Positions 8,456 through 17,068 of a stretch of 64,000 nt of DNA are shown one piece after another. The notes under the pieces were generated by a model. That model saw only the letters and a list, made by a program, of their open reading frames with translations, was not told the origin of the DNA and made no database searches. Every line of letters starts with the position of its first letter. The first letter of the stretch is position 1. A program made the position numbers and the translations under genes. The stretch spans positions 62,001 to 126,000 of the forward strand of contig NZ_JAPSKN010000001.1 of assembly GCF_031181705.1 (NCBI RefSeq), read 5' to 3'. This DNA is from Streptomyces sp. GTDB lineage: Bacteria; Actinomycetota; Actinomycetes; Streptomycetales; Streptomycetaceae.

Positions 8456-9439
8456 ATGAAGTACCGCACGATCGGCACGGACCCACACACCCGCCGCGAG
8501 GTGAGCGTGCTCGCGCTCGGCGCCATGCTGTTCGGCTCCGTGACGGACGAGGCGACGTCCTTCGCCCTGCTCGACCGCTACGCCGAGGCCGGGGGCACCT
8601 TCATCGACACGTCCGACAACTACGCCTTCTGGGCCGACGGCGGCCAGGGTGGCCAGAGCGAGGAACTCCTCGGGCGCTGGCGGCGCAGCCGCGGCATCGG
8701 CGGCGAGATCGTCATCGCGACCAAACTCGGCGCCCGCCCCCTCGCCCCGGGCACCAGCTACACCGACAACGCCGAGGGCCTGTCGGCGAAGGCGATCCGC
8801 GAGTCGGCGGAGCGCAGCCGCGAGCGGCTCGGCACGGAGAGGCTCGACCTGCTCTACGCGCACATCGAGGACCACACCGTCCCGCTCCAGGAGACCGTCG
8901 AGGCCTTCGGCGCCCTCGTCGCCGAAGGCACGGTGGGACTGCTCGGCGTCAGCAACCACGCCACCTGGCGCGTCGAGCGGGCCCGGGCCCTGGCCGCAGC
9001 GGCCGGACTGCCCGGCTACGAGGTGCTCCAGTACGCGCACACCCACCTGCGCCCCCGCACCGACGTGCCCGACGGGCTCTTCCCGGACGGCAGCCTCGGC
9101 CACGCCGGCCCCGACCTCCTGAGCTACCTGCGGGCCGAACCCGGCCTGACCCTGGTCGCCTACTCGCCCCTGCTGAGGGGGGCCTACAGCCGCCCCGAGC
9201 GCCTGCCCGCGGACTTCGACCACCCCGGCACCCCGCCCCGCCTGGCGGCCCTGCGCGACGTGGCCCGCGAGACCGGCGCGACGGTCAACCAGGTCGTCCT
9301 CGCCCGGCAGATCGGCGGCGCCCTGCCGATCGTCCCGCTCGCCGGGGTCTCCACACCGGCCCAGCTGGAGGAGAACCTGGCCGCCGTGGACCTGGAACTG
9401 ACCGAGGAGCAGCGGGCCAGGCTCGACGCGGCGCACTGA
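8456..9439 (+). CDS. Aldo/keto reductase
   Basis: A 327-residue NADPH-dependent oxidoreductase of the (beta/alpha)8 family. The catalytic block FIDTSDNYAFW contains the expected Asp and Tyr, with the conserved Lys in VIATKLGARP. LGVSNHATWRVERA and YSPLLRGAYSRPERLP are typical of actinobacterial AKR sugar or aldehyde reductases. The ATG at 8456 follows GGGAGGAG, a strong ribosome site. The C terminus (ELTEEQRARLDA) is complete. The physiological substrate is unknown, and the neighbours (Nudix, DUF427) do not settle it. Confidence 0.92.
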   Translation: MKYRTIGTDPHTRREVSVLALGAMLFGSVTDEATSFALLDRYAEAGGTFIDTSDNYAFWADGGQGGQSEELLGRWRRSRGIGGEIVIATKLGARPLAPGTSYTDNAEGLSAKAIRESAERSRERLGTERLDLLYAHIEDHTVPLQETVEAFGALVAEGTVGLLGVSNHATWRVERARALAAAAGLPGYEVLQYAHTHLRPRTDVPDGLFPDGSLGHAGPDLLSYLRAEPGLTLVAYSPLLRGAYSRPERLPADFDHPGTPPRLAALRDVARETGATVNQVVLARQIGGALPIVPLAGVSTPAQLEENLAAVDLELTEEQRARLDAAH

Positions 9440-9554
9440 AAGCCGTGGGACGGTGGAGGGGAACGGACCTGCGGACCCCGACTGGTGCGGGCTCCGGTCC
9501 ACTCCGGGGCCACGGACCCTCGCGGACCTCCTGCGCGTGAAGGAGACACCGGCC

Positions 9555-10382
9555 ATGGCCACCCACCCCGCCCACCCCGCCGCCCGGTCCCTCAGGACCA
9601 CCCCCGAAGGCCTCACCTGGGAGCCCAGCGAGCGCTGGGTGCGCGGCCGCACGGGCGACGTCACCGTCGTCGACAGCCGCCACCCGGTGCTCGTGTGGGA
9701 GCCCGGCCTGCCCGTGCCCCAGTACGCCTTCCCGCGTGCGGACGTCCGCACCGACCTCCTGCGTCCCGCGGCCGACCCGCCCGCCGGCACCCACACCGGC
9801 TCCCGGGTCTTCTACGACCTGGCCGCCGACGGCGAGGTGCGCGCGAACGCGGCCTGGACCTTCCCCGCCGAGGACCTGGCCGGCCACATCGCCTTCGAGT
9901 GGTTCCGGCGCGCCGACACCGGCCTCGACCACTGGTACGAGGAGGAGGAAGAGATCTTCGTCCACCCCCGTGACCCGCACAAACGGGTGGACGCGCTGTC
10001 CAGCAGCCGCCATGTCCGAGTCGAGATCGAGGGCCGGCTCGTCGCGGACACCCACACCCCGGTCCTGCTCTTCGAGACGTCCCTGCCGACCCGGTACTAC
10101 CTCCCCCGCGAGGACGTCCGCCTCGACCTGTTCCAAGCCACCGACCACAGCACCGGCTGCCCCTACAAGGGCACCGCCTCGTACTGGTCCTGGCGCGGCG
10201 AGGGCGACGTGCCGCCCGACGTCCTCTGGAGCTACCCCGACCCGCTGCCCGCCGTGGCGGCGATCCGCGGACGCCTCGCCTTCTTCGACGAAGTCGTGGA
10301 CATCACGCTGGACGGGGAGCGCCTGGAGCGCCCGGAGACGCCGTTCAGCGGGATGCTGCGGAAGGGGACGCGCCACCGGTGA
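9555..10382 (+). CDS. DUF427 protein, two tandem domains
   Basis: A 275-residue soluble protein made of two DUF427 units of about 95 residues. One is near residues 30-120 (VVDSRHPVLVWEPGLPVPQYAFPRADV). The second is near 145-245 (HVRVEIEGRLVADTHTPVLLFE, then TRYYLPREDV and CPYKGTASYWSW). The family forms a small beta barrel of unknown function common in actinobacteria. The ATG is preceded by AAGGAGA. The 3' end overlaps the convergent TetR gene by 38 bases, so the two transcripts are partly antisense. Confidence 0.88.
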   Translation: MATHPAHPAARSLRTTPEGLTWEPSERWVRGRTGDVTVVDSRHPVLVWEPGLPVPQYAFPRADVRTDLLRPAADPPAGTHTGSRVFYDLAADGEVRANAAWTFPAEDLAGHIAFEWFRRADTGLDHWYEEEEEIFVHPRDPHKRVDALSSSRHVRVEIEGRLVADTHTPVLLFETSLPTRYYLPREDVRLDLFQATDHSTGCPYKGTASYWSWRGEGDVPPDVLWSYPDPLPAVAAIRGRLAFFDEVVDITLDGERLERPETPFSGMLRKGTRHR

Positions 10383-11076
10383 GGCCGTCGAACAGGGCGT
10401 CGAGACCGGCCGCGAGACCCTCGGGACCGCCCCGCTCGGCGAGCGAGGCCGCCGTCTCCCGCAGGGTCGGCAGATCCTTGGGCGACAGCCGGTGCAGACC
10501 GAGACGGAAGGCCGGATCGGTCTCGTCAGGATTGTCCACCGTGGGGCGCAGCTCCACGGACACGTAGCCCAGCAGCCAGGCGGTGAAGGCACGGAACACG
10601 GTGGAGGCGGTGGCCTCGTCGAACCCGGCCTGCCGCAGCAACGCGAGCACCCGCTCGTGATCCCGCAGCACGGCGGCGGGCCGCCGGGCCAGCGGGACGG
10701 CGAGCAGCCGGGTGGCGATCAACGGCACCGCCTGGGGGTGAGCCAGGCACACGTCGTAGGTCGTACGGGCGATGCGGTGCAGCCCGGCCCGCCAGTCGGA
10801 GTCCTCGCCGCCCTCGGCCTCCAGCCGCTCCTCCAGGCTCAGATACAGCGCCTCGACCAGCCCGTCGAGCAGGGCGTCCTTGTTCGGCGCGTACCGGTAG
10901 AGCGCCATCGCCTCGACACCGAGTTCGGCGCCGAGGCGGCGCATGCTGAGTGCCGAGAGACCCTCACGGTCGACCAGGGCAAGGGCGCTGGCCAGGACGC
11001 GCTCCCGGCTGAGCCGGCCGTAGCGGCCGCGGTCGCTGGCGCGGCGGGACTGGCTGGGCCCACGGCCGTTGGCCAT
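10345..11076 (-). CDS. TetR-family transcriptional regulator
   Basis: A 243-residue one-component repressor. The helix-turn-helix lies near residues 40-62 (GLSALSMRRLGAELGVEAMALYRYAPNKDALLDGL). The remaining ~150 residues resemble the TetR-class ligand domain, including HPQAVPLIATRLL and FRAFTAWLLGYVSVEL. The ATG at 11076 is preceded by GAGGAG; earlier in-frame codons look non-coding. It is divergent from the kinase-fold gene at the left end of the polysaccharide locus. The box GTACACATAC lies 44 bases upstream, and related boxes stand before the glycosyltransferase operon and galE. It is therefore my candidate for the regulator of that locus (inference). Confidence 0.92.
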   Translation of the reverse strand: MANGRGPSQSRRASDRGRYGRLSRERVLASALALVDREGLSALSMRRLGAELGVEAMALYRYAPNKDALLDGLVEALYLSLEERLEAEGGEDSDWRAGLHRIARTTYDVCLAHPQAVPLIATRLLAVPLARRPAAVLRDHERVLALLRQAGFDEATASTVFRAFTAWLLGYVSVELRPTVDNPDETDPAFRLGLHRLSPKDLPTLRETAASLAERGGPEGLAAGLDALFDGLTGGASPSAASR

Positions 11077-11117
11077 GCTGACTCCTCGGGGTGCAGAAGG
11101 ACGGAGCCGTCCTGACG

Positions 11118-11131
11118 ACGTACACATACAT
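11118..11131. promoter_or_regulatory. Putative operator, copy A (before the TetR gene)
   Basis: GTACACATAC at 11120-11129 fits the consensus GTAYAYRTAC shared with copies B (23257-23266) and C (29713-29722). The preceding bases TGACGAC align with TTACGGC of copy B, differing mostly by transitions. It sits in the 149-base divergent region between the TetR gene and the kinase-fold gene. The second box seen at B and C is not recognisable here. Confidence 0.45.
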
Positions 11132-11225
11132 GATCCGGGGCCGAGTCGCACCTCGTCCCAGCTGCGTCGATGATGAAAAGAGGTGGTTTGCGGCATTTGG
11201 CTGAGGTGTGTGAAGGGAGGGGCGG

Positions 11226-12305
11226 ATGGCGTTCACCGCGGAGCTGAGAGGGTTCCTGCCGCTGCGTCCCGCCGGTCTCCTGACGCGCCCGGCCGACGCA
11301 CTGGCGGCGCGCAGACTCGCTGACTCGCTGCCGCTCGGCGGTGCGCCGCACAGGCCCCGGCGCACCTTCTCCGACCTGCTGGTCTTCCGGCTCGACGGCA
11401 ACGGCACGGAACCCGCCGTGGTCAAGCATCCCCGTAGCCCACGGGCGGCCGCCTCGCTGGAGCACGAGTGCGAGGCCGTGCGGCGGCTGGCCCGGGACGA
11501 GCGGCTCGGCTCGTGGCGGCGGCTGCTGCCCGTCGTGAGGGAGCGCCGCCTGGAGGGGCCGCTGCCGGTGCTGGTGGAGTCCTGCCTGCCGGGCGTCGAG
11601 GCCGACGCCCTGTTGCGGCGCTCCCCCGCGCTGGCCCGCCGGGTGGCCGAGTCCGCCCTCGCGGCGATCCGCGAACTGCACCGTGCCACCGGCCGGACGC
11701 GGGAGGTGACACCCCTGCTGGACGACTGGGTCGAACCCCGGCTGGCCGTGCTCGCCGGGGAGGTCCGGTGGTGCCGCCGGGGTGAGGGCGCCAGGGCGCT
11801 GGCCGCCGTACGCGAGCGGGTGGAGGGCGGGCTGGCCGGGCACCGGCTGCTGGTGGCGTGGACGCACGCGGACTTCCACCCCGGCAACGTGCTGGTGTCG
11901 GAGGGCCGGCAGACGCTGTCCGGAGTGATCGACTGGGCGGGTGCCGTACCGGACGGCCCCTCACTGCTCGACTGCCACACCTTCGTGCTGACCATGCGGC
12001 ACCAGCTCGCCGGACGGGAGTTCGGCGCAGTCGTCGCCGATGTCGTGCGGCGCGCCTCCCTCAGGTCCGAGGACCGGCGGCTGCTCGCCGGTGCGCGGGC
12101 GCTGGAGGCCGGACCCCGGGCGGAAACGGCTGTGACGCTGCTGACCTGGCTGTGGCACGTCGCGGGGAACCTGGAGAAGTCGGCCCGGTACGCGCGCAGT
12201 CACCGCTGGGTGGCGGACAACGTGGTGTCCGTCCTGGGCGAGCTGCTGGCCGACGAGGGCACGGCGCCGGTTCGCGGCGCACCGTCCCGCGGGAGGACGG
12301 GGTGA
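11226..12305 (+). CDS. Aminoglycoside-phosphotransferase-fold kinase
   Basis: A 359-residue protein with the APH/choline-kinase fold. The catalytic loop HADFHPGNVL is near residues 214-223 (Asp216) and the magnesium-binding Asp is in VIDWAG near 236. The ATP-binding Lys is probably in PAVVKHPRSPRAAASLEHE. No aminoglycoside-resistance context is present. The gene is the first of a plus-strand pair inside a polysaccharide locus, so a sugar or lipid-carrier substrate is more likely than a drug (inference). GGGAGGGG lies before the ATG. It overlaps the next gene by four bases (GTGA), which implies coupled translation. Confidence 0.85.
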   Translation: MAFTAELRGFLPLRPAGLLTRPADALAARRLADSLPLGGAPHRPRRTFSDLLVFRLDGNGTEPAVVKHPRSPRAAASLEHECEAVRRLARDERLGSWRRLLPVVRERRLEGPLPVLVESCLPGVEADALLRRSPALARRVAESALAAIRELHRATGRTREVTPLLDDWVEPRLAVLAGEVRWCRRGEGARALAAVRERVEGGLAGHRLLVAWTHADFHPGNVLVSEGRQTLSGVIDWAGAVPDGPSLLDCHTFVLTMRHQLAGREFGAVVADVVRRASLRSEDRRLLAGARALEAGPRAETAVTLLTWLWHVAGNLEKSARYARSHRWVADNVVSVLGELLADEGTAPVRGAPSRGRTG

Positions 12306-13387
12306 ACACGCACGCCGCAGCGCCGATCGGCACCGCGGCCGGTCCCGCGCAGGTCACGACCCCCGCCCCGCGGGCCGTCTGGTGGGAGCTGGCCGACCGG
12401 GACGCGGACATCAGCGTCACCCAGACACCGACCTGGCTGGATTGCCTGTGCGAGACCGGGTCGTACCGGGACGCCAGCAGGCTCTACGCGTTCGCCGACG
12501 GCAGCCGGATCGTGCTGCCGCTCGCCGGCAGGGGGCGGCGTCCCCGCCGGCTGGACGCCGAGGAGTCCTGGCCGGCCGGCTGGGGAATCGGCGGACCGGT
12601 TACGTCCGGGGCCGTGGGTGCCGAGCAGGCGCGGGCGCTCTTCGCCGACCTGGAGCGCCGGCCCGCCCTGCGCGTCGCCGTCCGCTTCCGGCCCCAGGGC
12701 GCCGAGCTGTGGCAGCGGACCGCGCCGGGCGGTTTCCGCCTGGAACCCCATATGAACCAGGCGGTGGATCTCGACGGCGGCTTCGAAGCGGTCTGGCAGC
12801 ACCGCTTCCACACCCGGGTCCGCCGTGACGTCAGGCGCGCCGAGAAGGCACACCTCGACGTCGAGGCCGACCGCACCGGCCGGCTCGCGCCCGTCTTCGA
12901 GGAACTGTACGACCGGTCCATCGAGCGCTGGGCGGCACAGCAGCACGAACCGCGTGTGCTGGCCCGGTGGCGCAGGCGGCGCGAGTTCCCCAGGGAACGG
13001 CTGGCCGCTGTGGCCGCCCGGTTCGGTGAGGGCTGCACGATCTGGCTCGCACGGCACGCCGGGGAGCCCGTGGCGGCCATCGTCGTCCTGCGGCACGGCC
13101 CGCACGCCAAGTTCTGGCGGGCGGCGATGGACCGGGACCGGGCCCATCCGGTCCGGGCCGTCCCGCTGCTGTACCGGCTGGCCATCGAGGAGGCGTGCGC
13201 GCAGGGCTGCCGGGCCTTCGACCTGGGTGAGTCCGCGCCGGGCTCGTCACTGGAGCACTTCAAGGCGGGCTTCGGAGCGGTGGGCCGCCCGTCTCCGCGT
13301 TACCGGCGGGAGCGGCTGCCCGTCTCCGCGGTCGAGCTCGGGCTGCGGACGGCCGTCAAGCGCGTCATCCGGTTCCGGGACGCCTGA
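12302..13387 (+). CDS. FemAB-like GNAT acetyltransferase (BioF2-like domain)
   Basis: A 361-residue protein. The C-terminal half (about 170-330) has the GNAT/FemAB-like pattern, with RFHTRVRRDVRRAEKAHLDVE, then a strand of GEPVAAIVVLRHG and LYRLAIEEACAQGCRAFDLGESAPGSSLEHFKAGFGA. That last block is typical of acyl- or aminoacyl-transferases found with exopolysaccharide genes. The N-terminal half is a degenerate copy of the same fold. GTG start, overlapping the kinase-fold gene by four bases. Likely role: adding an acyl or aminoacyl group to a polysaccharide precursor (inference). It ends 11 bases before the convergent phosphoesterase gene. Confidence 0.78.
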   Translation: MNTHAAAPIGTAAGPAQVTTPAPRAVWWELADRDADISVTQTPTWLDCLCETGSYRDASRLYAFADGSRIVLPLAGRGRRPRRLDAEESWPAGWGIGGPVTSGAVGAEQARALFADLERRPALRVAVRFRPQGAELWQRTAPGGFRLEPHMNQAVDLDGGFEAVWQHRFHTRVRRDVRRAEKAHLDVEADRTGRLAPVFEELYDRSIERWAAQQHEPRVLARWRRRREFPRERLAAVAARFGEGCTIWLARHAGEPVAAIVVLRHGPHAKFWRAAMDRDRAHPVRAVPLLYRLAIEEACAQGCRAFDLGESAPGSSLEHFKAGFGAVGRPSPRYRRERLPVSAVELGLRTAVKRVIRFRDA

Positions 13388-13398
13388 CGGACGCCGGG

Positions 13399-14286
13399 TC
13401 AGTCGTCGCCCTTCCAGATGTCCAGGGGCTCCGCCTCGGCGCTGTGCCCGATCGGGTCGAGGTCGTACGCGTCCAGGATCGTGCGCAACAGGCCGTACAG
13501 GTTGTTCGGCTGGTCGTGTTCGCCCGGTCTCACCTGCTCGCCCACGACGACGGTCGGGATGTGGTTGTCCTCCTCCTCGCCGCCCTCGTCCTCGTCCCAG
13601 GTGACCACGAGGAGGCTGTTGTTGGTCATGGCCCAGCGGGCGTAGTCGCCGAGGTTCTCCCGCAGCCAGGTGTCGGCGCGTGCGACGCCACCGTCGTGCA
13701 TGTCGTTGTCGAGGTTCGGCACCACGAAGGAGACGTGCGGCAGGTCCGAGAAGTCCTCGGGGAAGTCCGTCCACGGGCGGTTGACGGAGTCCGGCAGGTT
13801 GGTGAAGTTCACCCACGGAGCGTGCCGGCGGACGTACGGGCCGCTGGTGCAGTCCTTGAAACCGACCCTCGGCAGGCTCTCCGCGTACCCGATGAACGTC
13901 AGGTCGGCCTGGATCAGCTGGGAAGCGAGGTTGCGGGACGAGAAGTCGTTCGGGCAGTCGTTGTCGACGCCCTGGGTCGACCCCGAGAACAGGGCCAGGT
14001 AGTTCGGCTGGCTCGGATAGGTGATGGCGAAGAACTGGGTGAGATTGGCGCCCTTGCGGGCCAGTTCGTTGATGTACGGGGCATCGGGCGAGCCGATGAT
14101 GTCGTCGTAGCCGCGGTTCTCCTCGATGACCACCACGATGTGGTCCGGCCTGGGGACACCGTCGCTCCGGCCCGGGGAACCGCAGGCGGCCACGGGCAGG
14201 AGCATCGCCAGCGCGGCGAACGCGGCGACGAGCGGTTTCCGCGCGCTGTGCCGCGTTCGGAACGGTGCCCTCACCCGTGGTGTCAC
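13399..14286 (-). CDS. Secreted phosphoesterase lipoprotein (acid phosphatase-like)
   Basis: A 295-residue protein of the phosphoesterase family that includes phospholipase C and acid phosphatases. The signal peptide is KPLVAAFAALAMLLPVAAC with a lipobox ending at Cys35, so the protein is probably anchored outside the membrane. The core begins HIVVVIEENRGYDDIIGS. It continues with YPSQPNYLALFSGSTQG and ends with VVTWDEDEGGEEEDNHIPTVVVG, the family metal-binding pattern. GTG at 14286 follows GGAGGAG; the longer open frame upstream is not needed. It is divergent from the membrane protein at 14465, with an AT-rich gap between. Its substrate may be a phosphorylated surface polymer (inference). 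Confidence 0.87.
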   Translation of the reverse strand: MTPRVRAPFRTRHSARKPLVAAFAALAMLLPVAACGSPGRSDGVPRPDHIVVVIEENRGYDDIIGSPDAPYINELARKGANLTQFFAITYPSQPNYLALFSGSTQGVDNDCPNDFSSRNLASQLIQADLTFIGYAESLPRVGFKDCTSGPYVRRHAPWVNFTNLPDSVNRPWTDFPEDFSDLPHVSFVVPNLDNDMHDGGVARADTWLRENLGDYARWAMTNNSLLVVTWDEDEGGEEEDNHIPTVVVGEQVRPGEHDQPNNLYGLLRTILDAYDLDPIGHSAEAEPLDIWKGDD

Positions 14287-14328
14287 TGTTCTCCTCCGCC
14301 GCGTGGTCCCGCTGCTGCCGGTCGAACA

Positions 14329-14365
14329 AAACGGCAGTAACGTAATATTTAGCATTTATGCCGCA
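14329..14365. promoter_or_regulatory. AT-rich divergent promoter region with flanking inverted repeat
   Basis: This is the most AT-rich patch nearby: TAACGTAATATTTAGC (14337-14352) and bases following it, bordered by CGGCA (14332-14336) and TGCCG (14359-14363). It lies between the phosphoesterase start and the membrane-protein start, where both promoters are expected. The exact -10 boxes cannot be assigned. Confidence 0.4.
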
Positions 14366-14464
14366 TGTTGTCCGGTTCGGAGTGCTGGTACGCCGGTGCG
14401 GGGGAGCGGCGCGGAGGGCGCTGCCGGGCCTGGTCGTCGCACCCGTTGTGCGGAGGGCATCTTC

Positions 14465-16297
14465 ATGGGCAAGCGTTCCCCGCTGATGACGGGTCAGTGG
14501 GCGCCGCGTGCCACCGGCGGGACGCGGCGCCCCGGTGGTGCGCCGCTCGCCGCACCGCCCGGCCGGCGGGGCGCCACCGCACCGCAGTGGGTGGCGCGGG
14601 CCGCCCTGCCCGTCGCGCTCGTCCTCTGGCTGCTGTCCCTGCGCCACGTGAACCTGGGCGCCATGACCGACCTGGGCCTCCTCCAGGTTCTGCCGGTGCT
14701 CTTCTGGGTCGCCCTCGGCCTGCTCGCGGTCGGTTTCTGCGTGGCCCTGTCCGACCGGCGGACCCGAAGCCGGTGGTTCGCCGCCTACGTCCTCGGACTG
14801 ATCGCGATCCTGCACGCCACACCGGCCCTGCTGTATCCGACCCTCCGCTACGGCTGGGCGTGGAAGCACGTCGCCGTCGTCGACGCCATGATCCGCAACG
14901 GCGGCAGTGTGCCCGGGGCGCCACAACTCGACGTCTACGACCAGTGGCCGGGCTTCTTCCAGCTGAACGCGCTGGTGGTACAGGCCACGGGTCTGGAGTC
15001 GTCCCTCGGCTACGCGGTGTGGGCCCCGCCCGTCAACAACGTCCTGCTGCTCGCGCCGCTCCTGCTGATCTACCGGGCCGTGACCGCCGATCGCAGACTC
15101 GTCTGGGGAGCGGCCTGGATCTTCTACTCCTGCTCGTGGGTGGGGCAGGACTACTTCGCGCCCCAGGCGTTCGCTTTCCTGCTCTTCGTCACGCTGATCG
15201 CGCTCGTCACGGGGCAGTTGAAGGCCGCGGCGGAGCAACCGCCGGGCCCGCGGGCCAGGGCATGGCCCGTCGGCCGGTACCTGCTCGTCGTGCTGGTCAT
15301 GGCGGTGATCGTCTGCTCGCACCCGCTGACCCCGCTGATGATGGTCAGCGCCCTGGTCGCGCTGTCGCTGCCGCGCCGCAACCGGCGCGTGCTGCTGCCC
15401 GTTCTGGGCGCCGGGGTCCTGCTCACCGTGGTCTGGGACGCCACGGTGGCACGGCCGTTCGTCTCCGCCCACCTGGGCGAGTTCGTGGGCGCGCTGCTGA
15501 AGCCGGACTCCAACGTGGTCTCCGGGCTGGCGGCGCTGGGCTCCGCCGCCCCTGGGCAGGTGGTGGTCTCCTGGGTCGACCGGGGCCTGTCAGCCGCGGT
15601 GTTCCTGCTGGCGGCCCTGGGATTCGTCGTGCGGCGCTGGACCCGCCGTACCGGCATGCCGCTGCTCGTCCTCGCCCCGATGCCGGTCCTGATCGCGAAC
15701 TCCTACGGCGGCGAGATGATCTTCCGCGCCTACCTGTTCGCGCTGCCCGCCGCCGCCTTCCTCATCGCCGCACTGTTGTTCGAGTCTCGCGGGCGTCCGC
15801 GGTTGCGTGTGCTCGTCGCCACCCCGCTGCTGCTGGCGATGCTCGGCGCCATGCTGTTCGGCTACTACGGCAAGGAGTCGGCGAACCGGTTCACCAGGGA
15901 CGAGGTGGCCGCCACCCACTTCGTCACGGCCACCACGCCCCCCGGATCCCTGATCGTCTCCCTCACCTCGGACGTGCCCGGCCTGGAGATGAACTACGAC
16001 AGACATCCGCGGGTCCAGCTCAACGAACAGGAAGTCGCGGTCAGGCAGCGGCTGGTGAACGACCCGATCGAAGGGCTGGAGCCGTTCATCGACGGTGCCA
16101 CCGTCCGCGAACCCGCCTACATCGTGCTCAGCCGCGCCCAGGCCGCCGAGTGCTACCTCAACGGCACCCTTCCCGCCGACACCATGCGACGGATGGACAC
16201 CGCGATGGCCGATACCGCGGGGTTCGTGCAGGTGTTCCGCAGCAAGGACGCCGTGGTCTACCGGTACCAGAACCCCGAGGCGAAGGAGGCGCCATGA
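14465..16297 (+). CDS. Polytopic membrane protein, GT-C-like, polysaccharide locus
   Basis: A 610-residue protein with about 12 membrane segments between residues 45 and 470, then a soluble domain of about 130 residues. An early outer loop (PTLRYGWAWKHVAVVDAMIRNGGS, then YDQWPGFF) is reminiscent of GT-C glycosyltransferases, whose catalytic acid lies in the first outer loop. No catalytic residue can be assigned with confidence. The C-terminal domain (TTPPGSLIVSLTSDVPGLE onward) should lie outside the cell. The ATG at 14465 has GGAGGGC upstream. The next gene overlaps by four bases (ATGA). It may be a polymerase or lipid-linked glycosyltransferase, but this is inferred from topology and context. 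Confidence 0.72.
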   Translation: MGKRSPLMTGQWAPRATGGTRRPGGAPLAAPPGRRGATAPQWVARAALPVALVLWLLSLRHVNLGAMTDLGLLQVLPVLFWVALGLLAVGFCVALSDRRTRSRWFAAYVLGLIAILHATPALLYPTLRYGWAWKHVAVVDAMIRNGGSVPGAPQLDVYDQWPGFFQLNALVVQATGLESSLGYAVWAPPVNNVLLLAPLLLIYRAVTADRRLVWGAAWIFYSCSWVGQDYFAPQAFAFLLFVTLIALVTGQLKAAAEQPPGPRARAWPVGRYLLVVLVMAVIVCSHPLTPLMMVSALVALSLPRRNRRVLLPVLGAGVLLTVVWDATVARPFVSAHLGEFVGALLKPDSNVVSGLAALGSAAPGQVVVSWVDRGLSAAVFLLAALGFVVRRWTRRTGMPLLVLAPMPVLIANSYGGEMIFRAYLFALPAAAFLIAALLFESRGRPRLRVLVATPLLLAMLGAMLFGYYGKESANRFTRDEVAATHFVTATTPPGSLIVSLTSDVPGLEMNYDRHPRVQLNEQEVAVRQRLVNDPIEGLEPFIDGATVREPAYIVLSRAQAAECYLNGTLPADTMRRMDTAMADTAGFVQVFRSKDAVVYRYQNPEAKEAP

Positions 16298-17064
16298 GCA
16301 CGTCTCCCACCGGTCTTCCGGCGCGCTGGAGATGGCCACTGCGCATCGCGCTCGCCCTGTCCGGCTGGCTCGCTCTCGCCGCGACCCTGGCGCTGCCGGA
16401 CGCGGGCGTTGCGCGCCTGCTGATCGTGTGCGTGTTCCTGCTGCTGTGCCCGGGGGCCGCCGCCACGCGGTGGGCCGGGCCCACGCCCTGGCACGACCGC
16501 GGCCGGACGTTCGTCGTGGAGACCGCGTTCCTGTCCGTGGCGCTCAGCCTGTGCCTGGCGGTCCTGGCGGCGGAGCCGTTCTACCTCAGCGGCTCCTTCA
16601 CCACCACGCGCGTGATCATGACGCTGGCGGCCATGACATCGGTCCTGGCCCTGCTGCCCGCACGGGGCCGCCGCCGGCCTCCGGCCCGGCGCGCCGGCCC
16701 CGACGACACACCTCCGCCGTCCCTCACCCGGCCCGGTCCCACGGCGGACACCGGGTACGGTCCGGGCGTCACGGTCCGGTCGCCGTCCCGTGAACGGCCC
16801 GGCGCCCCGTGGGACCCGGGCCGGCCGGACGGCCGCGTCGAGGGCGGCCCACGGCGGGCGCACGGAGCCGCGCCGCCGCGCGGGCGAGCGGGCGGCCGCC
16901 CCGGCGGCCCGCTGTTCTCCGGGTTCGAGTCCTCCACGGCCGGTCTGTACTTCACCGGCTTCACCACGGCCCCCGGCCTGGGGCCGCTGTTGCGGTCCGT
17001 CTCCGGCACCGCGTCCGCCGTCCGCCGCCTCACCGCCGCCGTCGCGGCCGGGAAACGGCGGTAG
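16294..17064 (+). CDS. Small membrane protein with a flavoprotein-like C-terminal tail
   Basis: 256 residues in three unlike parts. Residues 1-125 hold about four membrane segments. Residues 126-205 are rich in Pro, Gly and Arg and look unstructured. The last ~50 residues (FESSTAGLYFTGFTTAPGLG, then a GP..R.V.GT..A.R pattern) closely resemble the C-terminal end of FAD-dependent oxidoreductases, where this stretch completes the flavin site. No Rossmann GxGxxG domain is present, so the tail cannot bind FAD by itself. This suggests fusion through deletion, or a tail that survived from an older gene. It is translationally coupled to the gene before and ends 4 bases before the GH16 gene. Confidence 0.65.
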   Translation: MSTSPTGLPARWRWPLRIALALSGWLALAATLALPDAGVARLLIVCVFLLLCPGAAATRWAGPTPWHDRGRTFVVETAFLSVALSLCLAVLAAEPFYLSGSFTTTRVIMTLAAMTSVLALLPARGRRRPPARRAGPDDTPPPSLTRPGPTADTGYGPGVTVRSPSRERPGAPWDPGRPDGRVEGGPRRAHGAAPPRGRAGGRPGGPLFSGFESSTAGLYFTGFTTAPGLGPLLRSVSGTASAVRRLTAAVAAGKRR

Positions 17065-17068
17065 CCCC

